Positions 26,639 to 35,043 of a stretch of 37,952 nucleotides of DNA are shown in pieces (positions within the stretch are counted from its first letter, which is position 1; each line of letters opens with the position of its first letter). The notes below the pieces were generated by a model, which did not search any database, was not told the DNA's origin, and saw only the letters and a program-made list of their open reading frames with translations. A program made the position numbers and the translations under genes. The DNA is from Gallionella sp. GTDB lineage: Bacteria > Pseudomonadota > Gammaproteobacteria > Burkholderiales > Gallionellaceae. The stretch spans positions 1 to 37,952 of the forward strand of contig JABEVF010000007.1 in the NCBI GenBank assembly GCA_013043965.1, in the 5' to 3' direction.

Positions 26639-26990
26639 ACGTTCTAAAAACAAAATACACCGCGCCCATCATGCACAGCGCGGCATACAGATAATCCCAT
26701 TTCAAGGGTTGATTCATATACAACACCGCGAATGGCACGAACACCAACAGCGTGATGACCTCTTGCAAGATCTTCAATTGCCCGAGACTCATCGCCGTGT
26801 AGCCGATGCGATTGGCGGGTACTTGCAACAGATATTCGAACAGCGCGATGCCCCAGCTCACCAATGCCGCCACATACCAGGGCGAGGCGGACATGTTCTT
26901 CAAATGCCCATACCAGGCGAAAGTCATGAACAGATTGGACACGGCGAGCATCAGTGCCGTGACCAGCAGCGGGTTGGAGATCAGGTTCAT
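26637..26990 (-). CDS. DUF486 (DMT-like) small membrane protein
   Basis: The product has 117 residues with four predicted membrane helices, of DUF486 type (MNLISNPLLVTALMLAVSNL start, SWGIALFEYLLQVPANRIG, SLGQLKILQEVITL, and a final AALCMMGAVYFVF). DUF486 proteins resemble half-size drug/metabolite transporters and may form dimers. The substrate is unknown. The gene follows the FKBP gene and a repeat-containing spacer and precedes mpl on the same strand. Confidence 0.85.
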   Translation of the reverse strand: MNLISNPLLVTALMLAVSNLFMTFAWYGHLKNMSASPWYVAALVSWGIALFEYLLQVPANRIGYTAMSLGQLKILQEVITLLVFVPFAVLYMNQPLKWDYLYAALCMMGAVYFVFRT

Positions 26991-27004
26991 CGGTTATCTA
27001 TGGA

Positions 27005-27110
27005 AAATCCGTTCGTCCACGAAAAACACGAAATGCATAAACAGGCAATTCACCGCATAGCAGAAAATTACAAAACATATTGTTCGTGTCGTTCGTGAGT
27101 TTCGCGGGCA
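27005..27110. repeat. Imperfect inverted TTCGTG-rich repeats
   Basis: CCACGAAAAACACGAAAT (from 27017) faces GTTCGTGTCGTTCGTGAGTT (from 27083) in inverse orientation in the 129-base gap between the FKBP and DUF486 genes. The (C)ACGAA/TTCGTG units suggest a dispersed extragenic repeat. The fold is imperfect and long-looped. Confidence 0.4.
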
Positions 27111-27119
27111 GTATTGTGT

Positions 27120-27584
27120 TTAGCGCACGCCCAACAACTCGACATCGAACACCAGCGTCGCATTCGGGGGAATCGCCCTGCCCGCCCCGCGTGCGCCGTA
27201 GCCCAGGCTGGAAGGAATGATCAGCGTGCGTTGCCCGCCCACTTTCATGCCCGCGAAGCCTTGATCCCAACCTTTGATGACATGGCCTGCGCCTAATGGA
27301 AAATCGAACGGCTGACCCCGATCGCGCGAGCTGTCGAATTTCTCGCCTTTGTGTTCGGGCGCGGCTTCGTCGTACAGCCAGCCGGTGTAATGCACAGAAA
27401 TATCGTGTCCGGCGATGGCTTCCGCGCCCGTGCCCAGTTTAGTGTCGTTCTTGATGAGTTCGCTCATGCTGCTTTGCTCCATAGTTGGTTGAGTGGTTGC
27501 GGCTTTTTCAGAGCACGCGGTGGTTGCGAATACACTGGTCGATAACAAAATGGCCAGCGGTAGGAAAGTAAGGCGGTGGTTCAT
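27120..27584 (-). CDS. FKBP-type peptidyl-prolyl isomerase, exported
   Basis: The product has 154 residues. An N-terminal signal ([20 protein letters not shown]) could be cut by signal peptidase I, or be a lipoprotein signal although the lipobox TTAC is poor. The FKBP domain spans about 50-154: [71 protein letters not shown]. It catalyses cis-trans isomerisation of prolyl bonds, here probably in the periplasm. It starts 2 bases after the phzF stop, so they share a transcript. Confidence 0.93.
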   Translation of the reverse strand: MNHRLTFLPLAILLSTSVFATTACSEKAATTQPTMEQSSMSELIKNDTKLGTGAEAIAGHDISVHYTGWLYDEAAPEHKGEKFDSSRDRGQPFDFPLGAGHVIKGWDQGFAGMKVGGQRTLIIPSSLGYGARGAGRAIPPNATLVFDVELLGVR

Positions 27585-27586
27585 CG

Positions 27587-28414
27587 TTAAAACTCCTTAG
27601 GATTTTCGTAGGGTGGGCAACTTGACCACCCGTCAGGTATAAGAATTTCCGCTTCCATAAATGTTATGGCATGGCTGGAGAGCGTTACACGATTGTCTTT
27701 GAGTTCGCATTGAATATCGCCGCCGCGCTGCGAAATTTGGCGCGCACTAAGAATCGACTTGCCCAGCTTGGCAGACCAGTATGGGGTGAGCGCGCAATGT
27801 GCAGAGCCGGTAACCGGGTCTTCGGGGATGCCAAGTTTGGGCGCGAAGAAGCGGCTCACAAAATTGACCTCATTCCCTCGTGCTGTCACACACACGCCAC
27901 GTAAATTCACCTCAGCCAGCTTGGCAAAATCGGGCTGAATAGCCCGTACAGCTTCTTCGTTGTCGACGACGACAAAGTAATCATCCGCCGCCAAAACCTC
28001 GACGGCTTGGACATCTAGTGCAGCGAGCAAGGCCACTGGCGGCACGCAATATTTTGGCGGCATGGCAGGAAAATCCATTACCAACATCGCATCTTGCCGC
28101 GTCACATTCAAAACTCCGCTACGCGTCTCAAAAGCAATGCTTGGCTTGGCATAACCCAAAATTTCAAACAGCACATGTGCGGTCGCTAATGTGGCATGAC
28201 CACAGAGATTTACTTCGGCAACCGGTGTGAACCAGCGTAAATGAAAACCGTGCGCTGTCTTTACAAAAAAAGCAGTTTCGGAAAGGTTGTTCTCTGCGGC
28301 AATAGCCTGAAGCAGGTCATCATCAAGCCATACATCGAGCGGACAAACGGCAGCCGGGTTTCCTCCGAATATCCGGGTTGTGAATGCATCGACTTGATAT
28401 AGCTTGATTCTCAT
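27587..28414 (-). CDS. PhzF family isomerase/epimerase
   Basis: The product has 275 residues from the ATG at 28414; a longer frame would run into the decayed metH fragment. The diaminopimelate-epimerase-like fold has its family motifs: [17 protein letters not shown], the catalytic Glu46 in [22 protein letters not shown], and [10 protein letters not shown]. The substrate is unknown; the family covers phenazine synthesis and many uncharacterised isomerases, and no phenazine genes are nearby. It is 9 bases downstream of the metH remnant stop and is coupled to the FKBP gene. Confidence 0.9.
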   Translation of the reverse strand: MRIKLYQVDAFTTRIFGGNPAAVCPLDVWLDDDLLQAIAAENNLSETAFFVKTAHGFHLRWFTPVAEVNLCGHATLATAHVLFEILGYAKPSIAFETRSGVLNVTRQDAMLVMDFPAMPPKYCVPPVALLAALDVQAVEVLAADDYFVVVDNEEAVRAIQPDFAKLAEVNLRGVCVTARGNEVNFVSRFFAPKLGIPEDPVTGSAHCALTPYWSAKLGKSILSARQISQRGGDIQCELKDNRVTLSSHAITFMEAEILIPDGWSSCPPYENPKEF

Positions 28415-28422
28415 TATTATCT

Positions 28423-28539
28423 TTAGTAACTCAACACCGGAGCCAGCCACCGCTCGGCTTCTTCTATCATCTAGCCCTAGCGCTTTGCGTAGCTGGCGGC
28501 TTGTTTTTTGACCATTTTGCCGCTGGCGAAATATTGCGC
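28423..28539 (-). pseudogene. Decayed copy of the metH 3' end
   Basis: The 39 codons read on the - strand align without gaps to the last 38 residues and stop of the metH gene at 29178. I count 28 of 38 identical residues, including [11 protein letters not shown] at the end. Two codons are TAG (KR-stop-G-stop), so it is not expressed as part of a longer protein. Similarity stops abruptly at 28539. It forms a direct repeat with the live metH terminus 755 bases away, and the brnTA module lies between them. Confidence 0.85.
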
Positions 28540-28569
28540 TGGTATCAACATGAATTCGAGTACGTCAAA

Positions 28570-28833
28570 TCAGGCAGCACGCCGCTTAGTGGTGCTTGCT
28601 GTCGCTGGATGAGTCAGTTCTGTCGAGCGTTGTGCAAACTCGACAATGGCGTGTAGCGCGGCATTCACGGAGGCAGCATCGGGAAAGGTCGCTGCCAATT
28701 CGGGTTCTATCAGCACAAGGTTAGAGCCTTCCGTTTTCAAGCGGCTGGCATAACGTCCCCGCTGTGCCTTGGAAAAATCAAAATCATATTCAGGGCGCAA
28801 TTCATCTGTGGCGGTTTGCTTTTTAGATTTCAT
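28570..28833 (-). CDS. brnA: Antitoxin of the BrnT/BrnA type
   Basis: The product has 87 residues from the ATG at 28833, which overlaps the brnT end by 11 bases and has AAAGGAA upstream. The N terminus reads ELRPEYDFDFSKAQRGRYASRL, a pattern common in antitoxins paired with BrnT, followed by a short helical region that may form a ribbon-helix-helix and a basic tail. It should neutralise BrnT and repress the operon. It is shorter and less canonical than classic BrnA, so the name is by partner. Confidence 0.75.
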   Translation of the reverse strand: MKSKKQTATDELRPEYDFDFSKAQRGRYASRLKTEGSNLVLIEPELAATFPDAASVNAALHAIVEFAQRSTELTHPATASTTKRRAA

Positions 28834-29092
28834 AACGTTTCCTTTCATGGTTGGTTGCCAGTCTGGCACTGATGATCCGTATCGTGTCGCCTTGTTCGGT
28901 GTGTGAAATTACCAGCAGTTTCCCATCGAGTGCCATGCCATAAGTAATTAGCCTAGCTTCACTTTTTGCATGATCCGGGTCAGGAAATGTCGCAGATAAT
29001 TCATCTTCAAAAGCTCCTGCTGCTGACTCAAATGAGATGCCGTGTTTCTTCAGATTTGCGGCAGCTTTCTTGTCATCCCATTCAAACTTCAT
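28823..29092 (-). CDS. brnT: BrnT family ribonuclease toxin
   Basis: The product has 89 residues and matches the BrnT (DUF497) family closely: MKFEWDDKKAAANLKKHGIS, FESAAGAFEDELSATFPDPDH, ISHTEQGDTIRIISARLATN. BrnT is a RelE-fold ribonuclease that blocks translation when unbound. The toxin-first order is normal for brnTA. A promoter and operator-like palindrome precede it. It lies between metH and the metH remnant. Confidence 0.92.
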   Translation of the reverse strand: MKFEWDDKKAAANLKKHGISFESAAGAFEDELSATFPDPDHAKSEARLITYGMALDGKLLVISHTEQGDTIRIISARLATNHERKRYEI

Positions 29093-29117
29093 TCGACCAC
29101 TCCCGACACTTCACAAA

Positions 29118-29166
29118 TACCAACTCGCTTTGGTAGCAGTATCTTTTAATCCGCCATGTTTGGCAA
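29118..29166 (-). promoter_or_regulatory. brnTA promoter and operator
   Basis: On the - strand TTGCCA (29161-29166) and GATACT (29138-29143) are 17 bases apart. Just downstream TACCAA-N6-TTGGTA (29118-29135) is a perfect inverted repeat suited to binding the antitoxin dimer, and GCCA-AACA-TGGC overlaps the -35 region. This fits autoregulation. Confidence 0.6.
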
Positions 29167-29177
29167 TCCAACACGTA

Positions 29178-32100
29178 TCAGTAACTCAACACCGGAGCCA
29201 GCCAACGCTCCGCCGTTTCCATATCCCATCCTTTGCGCTTGGCGTAGCTGGCGACCTGTTCTTTGTCGATTTTGCCGCTGGCGAAATACTTCGCTTCCGG
29301 GTGCGAAAAGTAGAAGCCGCTGACAGCGGCAGTGGGCAGCATCGCAAAGCTGTCGGTGATGGTGATGCCGGCATTCACTGGCGCTTGCAGCAGCTCGAAC
29401 AGCGGGCCTTTTTCGCTGTGCTCCGGGCAGGCGGGATAGCCGGGCGCGGGGCGGATGCCGCGATATTTTTCGTTGATTAAATCATCATTGCTCAAGCCTT
29501 CATCCGCCGCGTAACCCCAGAATTCGCGGCGCACGCGCAGGTGCAAATGTTCCGCGAAGGCTTCGGCTAACCTGTCGGCCAACGACTTCAACATGATGGC
29601 GTTGTAATCGTCGTTTTGCCTTTCAAATTCCGCCACGCGCGCGTCGATGCCGATGCCTGCGGTGACCGCGAATCCGCCGATGTAATCCGCCACGCCGGTT
29701 TCTTTGGGCGCGATGTAGTCCGCCAGGCAGTAGTTTGGGATGTCGGCGGGTTTCTTGGTTTGCTGGCGCAGGTTGTGCCAGGTCATCGCCACTTTGCTGC
29801 GCGTCTCGTCGGTGTAGATTTCGATGTCGTCGCCCCGCCCTTCACCAACGGCTACGGTGTTCGCGGGGAACAGGCCGAACACCGCATTCGCGGTGAGCCA
29901 TTTTTCCGCGATGATCTGCTTCAACATCGCTTGCGCATCGGTGAACAGCTTGGTCGCTTCTACGCCCACCACTTCATCCTGCAAGATTTTTGGGTAACGC
30001 CCGGCCAGTTCCCATGCCTGAAAGAACGGGGTCCAGTCTATGTAGGCGGCGATCTGGTCCAGCGGATACGCCCCGAATTTTTGCACACCCATCAGATAGG
30101 GTTTGGGCGGTGTGTATCGCGTCCAATCGGTTTTTACGCCATGCGCCCTCGCTTCTTCCAGTGTGACGTACACGGCTTTGCTCTTTTTGCTCTCGTGCTG
30201 CTCCCGCGCGGCCACGTATTCCGCTTTGATGCCCGCGACGTATTCATCGCGCAGCGTATCGGAAAGCAAGTTGCTGCACACGCCCACCGCGCGCGAGGCA
30301 TCGGTGACATAGACGGTCGGGCCGCTACGATAATTCGGTTCGATCTTCACTGCCGTGTGCACGCGCGAAGTGGTCGCGCCGCCGATCAGCAGCGGTATCT
30401 TGAAGCCCTGCCGCTCCATTTCCTTCGCCACATGCGCCATCTCTTCCAGCGACGGAGTGATCAGGCCGGACAGGCCGATGATGTCGGCGTTGTGCTCGCG
30501 CGCCGTATCCAATATCTGCTGGCAGGGCACCATCACGCCCATGTTCACCACCTCGAAGTTGTTGCATTGCAACACCACGGTGACGATATTTTTGCCGATG
30601 TCGTGCACGTCGCCCTTGACGGTCGCCATCACGATCTTGCCCTTGGTGCTGGTGTCGCCGGAGCGCAATTTTTCCGCTTCGATGTACGGGATCAGGTGCG
30701 CCACCGCCTGCTTCATCACGCGAGCGGATTTCACCACCTGGGGCAAAAACATCTTACCCGCGCCGAACAGGTCGCCGACCACGTTCATGCCGACCATCAG
30801 CGGGCCTTCGATCACCTCGACCGGGAACTTGGCCTGCAGGCGCGCTTCTTCGGTGTCTCCGATGATGAAGGTGGTGATGCCGCGTACCAGCGCGTGCGTG
30901 AGACGCGCTTGCACCGTGCCATTGCGCCACTCCAGATCCTCGACTTGTTCCTTGCCGCCGCCCTTCACGCTTTCGGCGATCTTGACCAGTTTTTCGCCCG
31001 CGTCGGGATGGCGGTTCAGCACCACGTCTTCCACCGCGTCGCGCAGTTCACGCGGGATCTCCTCGTACACGCCGAGCTGCCCGGCGTTGACGATGCCCAT
31101 GTTCATGCCGGCCTTGATCGCGTGATACAGGAACACGGTGTGGATGGCCTCGCGCACCGGCTCGTTGCCACGGAATGAAAATGACACGTTGGACACGCCG
31201 CCGGATATCTTCGCGAACGGCAGGTGCTTGCGTATCCAGACGCAGGCCTCGATGAAGTCCACCGCGTAGTTGTTGTGCTCTTCGATGCCGGTGGCAATCG
31301 CAAAAATATTCGGATCGAAGATGATGTCTTCGGGCGGGAAGCCGACCTGATTCACCAGGATGTCGTAGCTGCGTTTGCAGATTTCGGTCTTGCGTTTGAA
31401 CGTGTCCGCCTGCCCCGTTTCGTCGAACGCCATCACCACCGCCGCGGCGCCATAGCGGCGCACCAGGCGGGCTTGCTGCAAGAATTTTTCTTCGCCTTCT
31501 TTGAGCGAAATGGAGTTGACGATGGACTTGCCTTGTACACATTTCAAGCCCGCTTCGATGATGCTCCACTTGGAGGAATCGATCATCAGCGGTACTTTGC
31601 AAATGTCCGGTTCGGAGGCGATCAGGTTGAGGAATTTCACCATCGCCGCTTCGCCGTCCAGCATCGCCTCATCCATGTTCACGTCGATGACTTGCGCGCC
31701 GGTTTCCACCTGCTGCTTGGCGACTTCCAATGCCTCGTCATACAGGCCTTCCAGAATCAGGCGTTTGAATTTGATCGAGCCGGTGACGTTGGCGCGTTCG
31801 CCGACGTTGACGAACAGCGCGTCATCGCCGATGTTGAATGGCTCCAGCCCGGACAAACGGCACTTGTGTTCCAGATCGGGCAGTCGGCGCGGCGGCACAT
31901 CGCGCAGCGCATCGGCGATGGCCTTGATGTGTGCGGGGGAGGTGCCGCAGCAGCCGCCCGCGATGTTGAGGAAGCCGCTGGTGGCGAATTCCTTGACGAC
32001 CCTGGAGGTGTATTCGGGTGTCTCGTCGTAGCCGGTTTCCGACAGCGGATTGGGTAGCCCGGCGTTGGGGTGCGCGCTCACATAGCAGCTTGCGACGCGT

Positions 32101-32918
32101 GACAACTCCTCGATGTAAGGCCGCATCAGGTCGCCGCCCAGCGCGCAATTCAGGCCGATGGACAGCGGACGCGCATGGCTCAGAGAGTTCCAGAACGCCT
32201 CGGTGGTTTGACCGGACAGCGTGCGCCCCGATGCATCGGTGATCGTGCCGGAGATCATCACCGGCACGCGCGTCTGATGCTGCTCGAAATGGTTTTCAAT
32301 CGCGAACAACGCGGCCTTGGCGTTAAGCGTATCGAAGATGGTTTCCACCATCAGGATGTCCGCGCCGCCGTCCAGCAAGCCGCGTATCGCCACGCCGTAA
32401 CCCTCGACCAAGGCATCGAAACTGATGTTGCGGAAGCCCGGATCGTTTACGTCCGGCGAGATGGACGCGGTCTTGGTGGTCGGGCCCAACACGCCCGCCA
32501 CGAAGCGCGGTTTGTCGGCTATCTTCGCCTCGAACTCGTCGCACACATCGCGCGCCAATCTCGCCCCGGCGAAATTCAGCTCATAAGCCAGATCGACCAT
32601 GTCGTAATCATCCAGCGAGGCGGCGGTGGAGTTGAACGTGCAGGTTTCGAGAATATCCGCGCCCGCCTCCAGATACTGGGCGTGTATCTCGCGAATGATG
32701 TGCGGCTGGGTCAGCACCAACAGGTCGTTGTTGCCTTTAACGTCTATCCCGTGTTCCGCAAAAGTCCTGCGCTCGCCGTTGTAGTCGCCGTAAAGAACCG
32801 TGCCGCGATAGTGTTCTTCGGTCAGTTTGTAGCGCTGAATCATCGTGCCCATCGCGCCATCCAGAATCAGGATGCGCTGCTGCATGAGGCGTTCGATAAG
32901 GTGTGGATTTTTGTTCAT
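29178..32918 (-). CDS. metH: Cobalamin-dependent methionine synthase
   Basis: The product has 1246 residues with all four modules. The homocysteine domain has zinc ligands in GLNCALGG (about 256) and GGCCGTSP (about 321-322). The methyltetrahydrofolate domain follows ([20 protein letters not shown] onward). The B12 domain has [10 protein letters not shown] with the cobalt-binding His near 771. The C-terminal AdoMet activation domain ends in [11 protein letters not shown]. It regenerates methionine from homocysteine. It starts 29 bases after ccdB with no clear ribosome-binding site or riboswitch, so it may be read through from ccdAB. Confidence 0.97.
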   Translation of the reverse strand: MNKNPHLIERLMQQRILILDGAMGTMIQRYKLTEEHYRGTVLYGDYNGERRTFAEHGIDVKGNNDLLVLTQPHIIREIHAQYLEAGADILETCTFNSTAASLDDYDMVDLAYELNFAGARLARDVCDEFEAKIADKPRFVAGVLGPTTKTASISPDVNDPGFRNISFDALVEGYGVAIRGLLDGGADILMVETIFDTLNAKAALFAIENHFEQHQTRVPVMISGTITDASGRTLSGQTTEAFWNSLSHARPLSIGLNCALGGDLMRPYIEELSRVASCYVSAHPNAGLPNPLSETGYDETPEYTSRVVKEFATSGFLNIAGGCCGTSPAHIKAIADALRDVPPRRLPDLEHKCRLSGLEPFNIGDDALFVNVGERANVTGSIKFKRLILEGLYDEALEVAKQQVETGAQVIDVNMDEAMLDGEAAMVKFLNLIASEPDICKVPLMIDSSKWSIIEAGLKCVQGKSIVNSISLKEGEEKFLQQARLVRRYGAAAVVMAFDETGQADTFKRKTEICKRSYDILVNQVGFPPEDIIFDPNIFAIATGIEEHNNYAVDFIEACVWIRKHLPFAKISGGVSNVSFSFRGNEPVREAIHTVFLYHAIKAGMNMGIVNAGQLGVYEEIPRELRDAVEDVVLNRHPDAGEKLVKIAESVKGGGKEQVEDLEWRNGTVQARLTHALVRGITTFIIGDTEEARLQAKFPVEVIEGPLMVGMNVVGDLFGAGKMFLPQVVKSARVMKQAVAHLIPYIEAEKLRSGDTSTKGKIVMATVKGDVHDIGKNIVTVVLQCNNFEVVNMGVMVPCQQILDTAREHNADIIGLSGLITPSLEEMAHVAKEMERQGFKIPLLIGGATTSRVHTAVKIEPNYRSGPTVYVTDASRAVGVCSNLLSDTLRDEYVAGIKAEYVAAREQHESKKSKAVYVTLEEARAHGVKTDWTRYTPPKPYLMGVQKFGAYPLDQIAAYIDWTPFFQAWELAGRYPKILQDEVVGVEATKLFTDAQAMLKQIIAEKWLTANAVFGLFPANTVAVGEGRGDDIEIYTDETRSKVAMTWHNLRQQTKKPADIPNYCLADYIAPKETGVADYIGGFAVTAGIGIDARVAEFERQNDDYNAIMLKSLADRLAEAFAEHLHLRVRREFWGYAADEGLSNDDLINEKYRGIRPAPGYPACPEHSEKGPLFELLQAPVNAGITITDSFAMLPTAAVSGFYFSHPEAKYFASGKIDKEQVASYAKRKGWDMETAERWLAPVLSY

Positions 32919-32947
32919 GATGTTTTAACGGTTTGTGGCTGCGGGCC

Positions 32948-33268
32948 TTAATAACCTTGGAAGAGAAAATCCAGCGCGGCCGTGATGGCGGCATGATGGT
33001 CCGACAAAGAAGCGACCGGCGTTTGCAAAATCTTGGCAGGCACAGCCGCTAATTTTGCAGTCTCCATAAAGCAGGGCAGCCCACCAATCTCAAATGCGGG
33101 CGCGAGGCTCTTGGGTAGTGCCACTTTATCGAAGCGATCCACGCGGCGCATTGGCACAACCACGCGACTATCCAACGCGCTCAATAAGTCACTTTGCACT
33201 TCCAGCAAGTAGGGAACGTCGGATTTTTTTGTATGGCCTGGATTGGGATAAATATCGAAACGCGCCAT
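32948..33268 (-). CDS. ccdB: CcdB-type gyrase toxin
   Basis: The product has 106 residues and is a clear CcdB family member: ARFDIYPNPGHTKKSDVPYL, LLEVQSDLLSALDSRVVVPM. F-plasmid CcdB traps DNA gyrase through its last three residues Trp-Gly-Ile. Here the end reads DFLFQGY, so Gln replaces Trp, Gly is kept and Tyr replaces Ile. It starts 2 bases after the ccdA stop. It lies on the chromosome between comM and metH. Confidence 0.92.
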   Translation of the reverse strand: MARFDIYPNPGHTKKSDVPYLLEVQSDLLSALDSRVVVPMRRVDRFDKVALPKSLAPAFEIGGLPCFMETAKLAAVPAKILQTPVASLSDHHAAITAALDFLFQGY

Positions 33269-33270
33269 CG

Positions 33271-33519
33271 TCAGAACGTCCGATACTGTTCGAGCGGCAG
33301 GCCATCTTTTTCGATGCGCTTGTTATACGCAGCAATAAAATCAGCATTTTCTGCCAGCCATTGCTGCTGCTTCGCCTCGCGTACCACTCGCGCCAAATAC
33401 TCCTCTACCGTCTGCGACAGATTGATATGCAGCTCTTTGGCTTGACGCAACAAATCCGAGTTGATGCTTAGGTTGGTCGCTTTTTTCGGTGCGTTGGTAT
33501 CGAAATGAACGGTTGTCAT
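33271..33519 (-). CDS. ccdA: CcdA-type antitoxin
   Basis: The product has 82 residues from the ATG at 33519, with GGAGG 7 bases upstream. It fits CcdA: a DNA-binding ribbon-helix-helix N terminus (KKATNLSINSDLLRQAKELH, INLSQTVEEYL) and a C-terminal tail that binds the toxin (WLAENADFIAAYNKRIEKDG). It neutralises CcdB and represses the operon. Its promoter touches the comM stop codon. Confidence 0.92.
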   Translation of the reverse strand: MTTVHFDTNAPKKATNLSINSDLLRQAKELHINLSQTVEEYLARVVREAKQQQWLAENADFIAAYNKRIEKDGLPLEQYRTF

Positions 33520-33537
33520 GTTTGCCTCCATTGCAGA

Positions 33538-33573
33538 TGTGCACAGTATATGCGCATGAATGATACGCAGCAA
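33538..33573 (-). promoter_or_regulatory. ccdAB (and possibly metH) promoter
   Basis: On the - strand TTGCTG (33568-33573) and TATACT (33545-33550) are exactly 17 bases apart. The palindrome TGTGCACA (33538-33545) overlaps the -10 edge and may be the CcdA operator. The -35 lies directly after the comM stop. Confidence 0.65.
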
Positions 33574-34232
33574 TTATCCGTTTTTATCCATGCGCCGGTA
33601 CTGCACGGCTTCGGCGATGTGCGCAGTCAGAATATTCCCACTGCCAGCAAGATCGGCGATGGTGCGCGCCACTTTGAGCACGCGATGGTAGGCGCGCGCG
33701 GAGAGATTCAAACGGGTGATAGCCTGCCGCAACAGCGCCTCGCCTTCTGCATCGGGCGCGCAGTAGCGATCTATTTCGGTGACGGAGAGTTGTGCGTTGG
33801 GTTTGTTCTGGCGGACCAGTTGCCGTTGCCGTGCCGCCTCGGTTCGGGCTTGTATGGCCGTACTGGCTTCGCCGTCGGCTTGCTTAAGCAAGTCTTCCTG
33901 GGGCACGGCGGGGACTTCGATCTGGATGTCGATGCGGTCCAGCAACGGGCCGGAGATCTTGCCGCGATAGCGCGCGACTTGATCCGGGGTGCAGCGGCAC
34001 TTGCCGTTGTAGTGTCCGAGATAGCCGCAGGGACAGGGATTCATCGCGGCGACGAGCTGGAACTGTGCCTTGAAATCGGCGCGCCGCGCCGCACGCGAGA
34101 TGGTGATGCGCCCGCTTTCCAGCGGCTCGCGCAACACTTCCAACACGCCCCTGTCGAACTCCGGCAGCTCGTCCAAAAATAAAACGCCGTGCATCGCGAC
34201 GGAGATTTCGCCGGGGCGCGGGTTGCTGCCTC
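33574..34232 (-). pseudogene. comM: ComM C-terminal half, interrupted by transposon
   Basis: The preserved part begins at GSNPRPGEIS and continues through HGVLFLDELPEF (Walker B), LREPLESGRITISRAA, and the C-terminal Mg-chelatase domain to the stop. The N-terminal lon-like domain and the Walker A GxxGxGKT are absent, displaced by the Tn7-like element. ComM is a helicase that promotes branch migration during natural transformation. The other half should lie beyond the far end of the element. The junction is at 34232/34233; a start codon inside the transposon end is fortuitous. Confidence 0.92.
34228..34232. other. Putative 5-bp target-site duplication of the Tn7-like element
   Basis: GCCTC directly abuts the terminal TGT at 34233. 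Tn7-family elements duplicate 5 bases of target. The second copy would be beside the far end, outside the window, so this is an inference. Confidence 0.45.
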
Positions 34233-34376
34233 TGTGACTTTTCGAAATAGATGCGATCATGTCAACCAGCAATCAAGTAGTTACGTTACAATAACTTGAA
34301 ATAAATGCGACGATATTCAACCATTAGCTGCGACTTAGGTGTGATTTATGCAAAATAGCTGCGACGAAGTTCAGTC
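34233..34376. promoter_or_regulatory. Transposon right end with repeated TnsB-binding-like sites
   Basis: Four related sequences occur: GAAATAGATGCGATCATG (from 34244), GAAATAAATGCGACGATA (from 34298), TTAGCTGCGACTT (34324-34336) and AAAATAGCTGCGACGAAG (from 34352). Common core: AAATA-R-M-TGCGA-Y. The outermost site lies 11 bases inside TGTGAC. TGTGATTT at 34340 repeats the terminal motif. The last site overlaps the tnsA start, which would let TnsB repress its own operon, as in Tn7. Confidence 0.72.
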
Positions 34377-35043
34377 TCCACGACAAATGCGGCGAATTGG
34401 CGTGACGCGTCGTAGTGTTTCGGGAATCTACGCCTTTCGGCGCGAGACCGCCGTCCCATTCGAGTCTACGCTTGAGCGAGATTTCATAATCCGTAAGGAA
34501 TTTTGCCTTTCAGTTTTGGAGGTCATCCCGCAGCCGGTTCAGATTCCATTCGTGGCCAGTAACGGGCAGACGTACACCTACACTCCTGATTTCCTCGTGT
34601 ACTACCGCCTTGGCAATATGGGCTACGGGGAATATCCAAAGCCTCTTCTTGTCGAGGTGAAGCCTCGAGCAGAATGGAAACAGCACTGGCGCGAGTGGAT
34701 GCCAAAATGGAAGGCCGCTTACCGCTACGCCAAAGAACAGGGATGGGACTTCCACATCCATGACGAATCTCGTATCCGCGATCAGGTGCTTGAGAATATC
34801 CGCTTCCTTGACCGATACAAGCGCACTCAATTCCCAATCGAAGACACCCGGTCCGTGATCGAAAGTGTCAGGCAGATGGGCGGTACAGCATTTCATTACC
34901 TCTTGGCCAAGCACTTCATGGGTATTTATAAGGCCGAGGGTGTTGCACACATCTGGCATCTTCTCGCAACACGCCAACTTGATTGCGACATTTCACTTCC
35001 TTTGAGCGATTTCACAGAGCTATGGGTGCCCACCTATGAATAA
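34348..35043 (+). CDS. tnsA: TnsA endonuclease
   Basis: The product has 231 residues from ATG 34348, with AGG 9 bases upstream; ATG 34387 would leave all TnsB sites outside the gene and is also plausible. TnsA is a restriction-endonuclease-fold protein that nicks the 5' ends to give cut-and-paste transposition. The catalytic pattern is intact: Glu in ESTLERDF (39-46), Asp81 in YTPDFLV, and Glu103/Lys105 in LVEVKPR. The C-terminal part (about 130-231) has the TnsC-contact helical domain. It overlaps tnsB by 8 bases. Confidence 0.92.
   Translation: MQNSCDEVQSPRQMRRIGVTRRSVSGIYAFRRETAVPFESTLERDFIIRKEFCLSVLEVIPQPVQIPFVASNGQTYTYTPDFLVYYRLGNMGYGEYPKPLLVEVKPRAEWKQHWREWMPKWKAAYRYAKEQGWDFHIHDESRIRDQVLENIRFLDRYKRTQFPIEDTRSVIESVRQMGGTAFHYLLAKHFMGIYKAEGVAHIWHLLATRQLDCDISLPLSDFTELWVPTYE

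Noticed and set aside
29616-31178. Long + strand open frame opposite metH (520 codons)
   Set aside because: It is a shadow of metH: low-complexity His/Arg/Asp-rich translation, no family pattern, no ribosome-binding site, and metH is full length on the other strand.
32919-32947. Riboswitch (SAH, SAM or cobalamin) upstream of metH
   Set aside because: Only 29 bases separate ccdB and metH, too short for any of these, and no matching fold was seen.
34233-34272. ATG at 34272 as the start of a shortened ComM protein
   Set aside because: The first 13 codons are transposon end sequence and the Walker A region is missing, so a functional product is unlikely.
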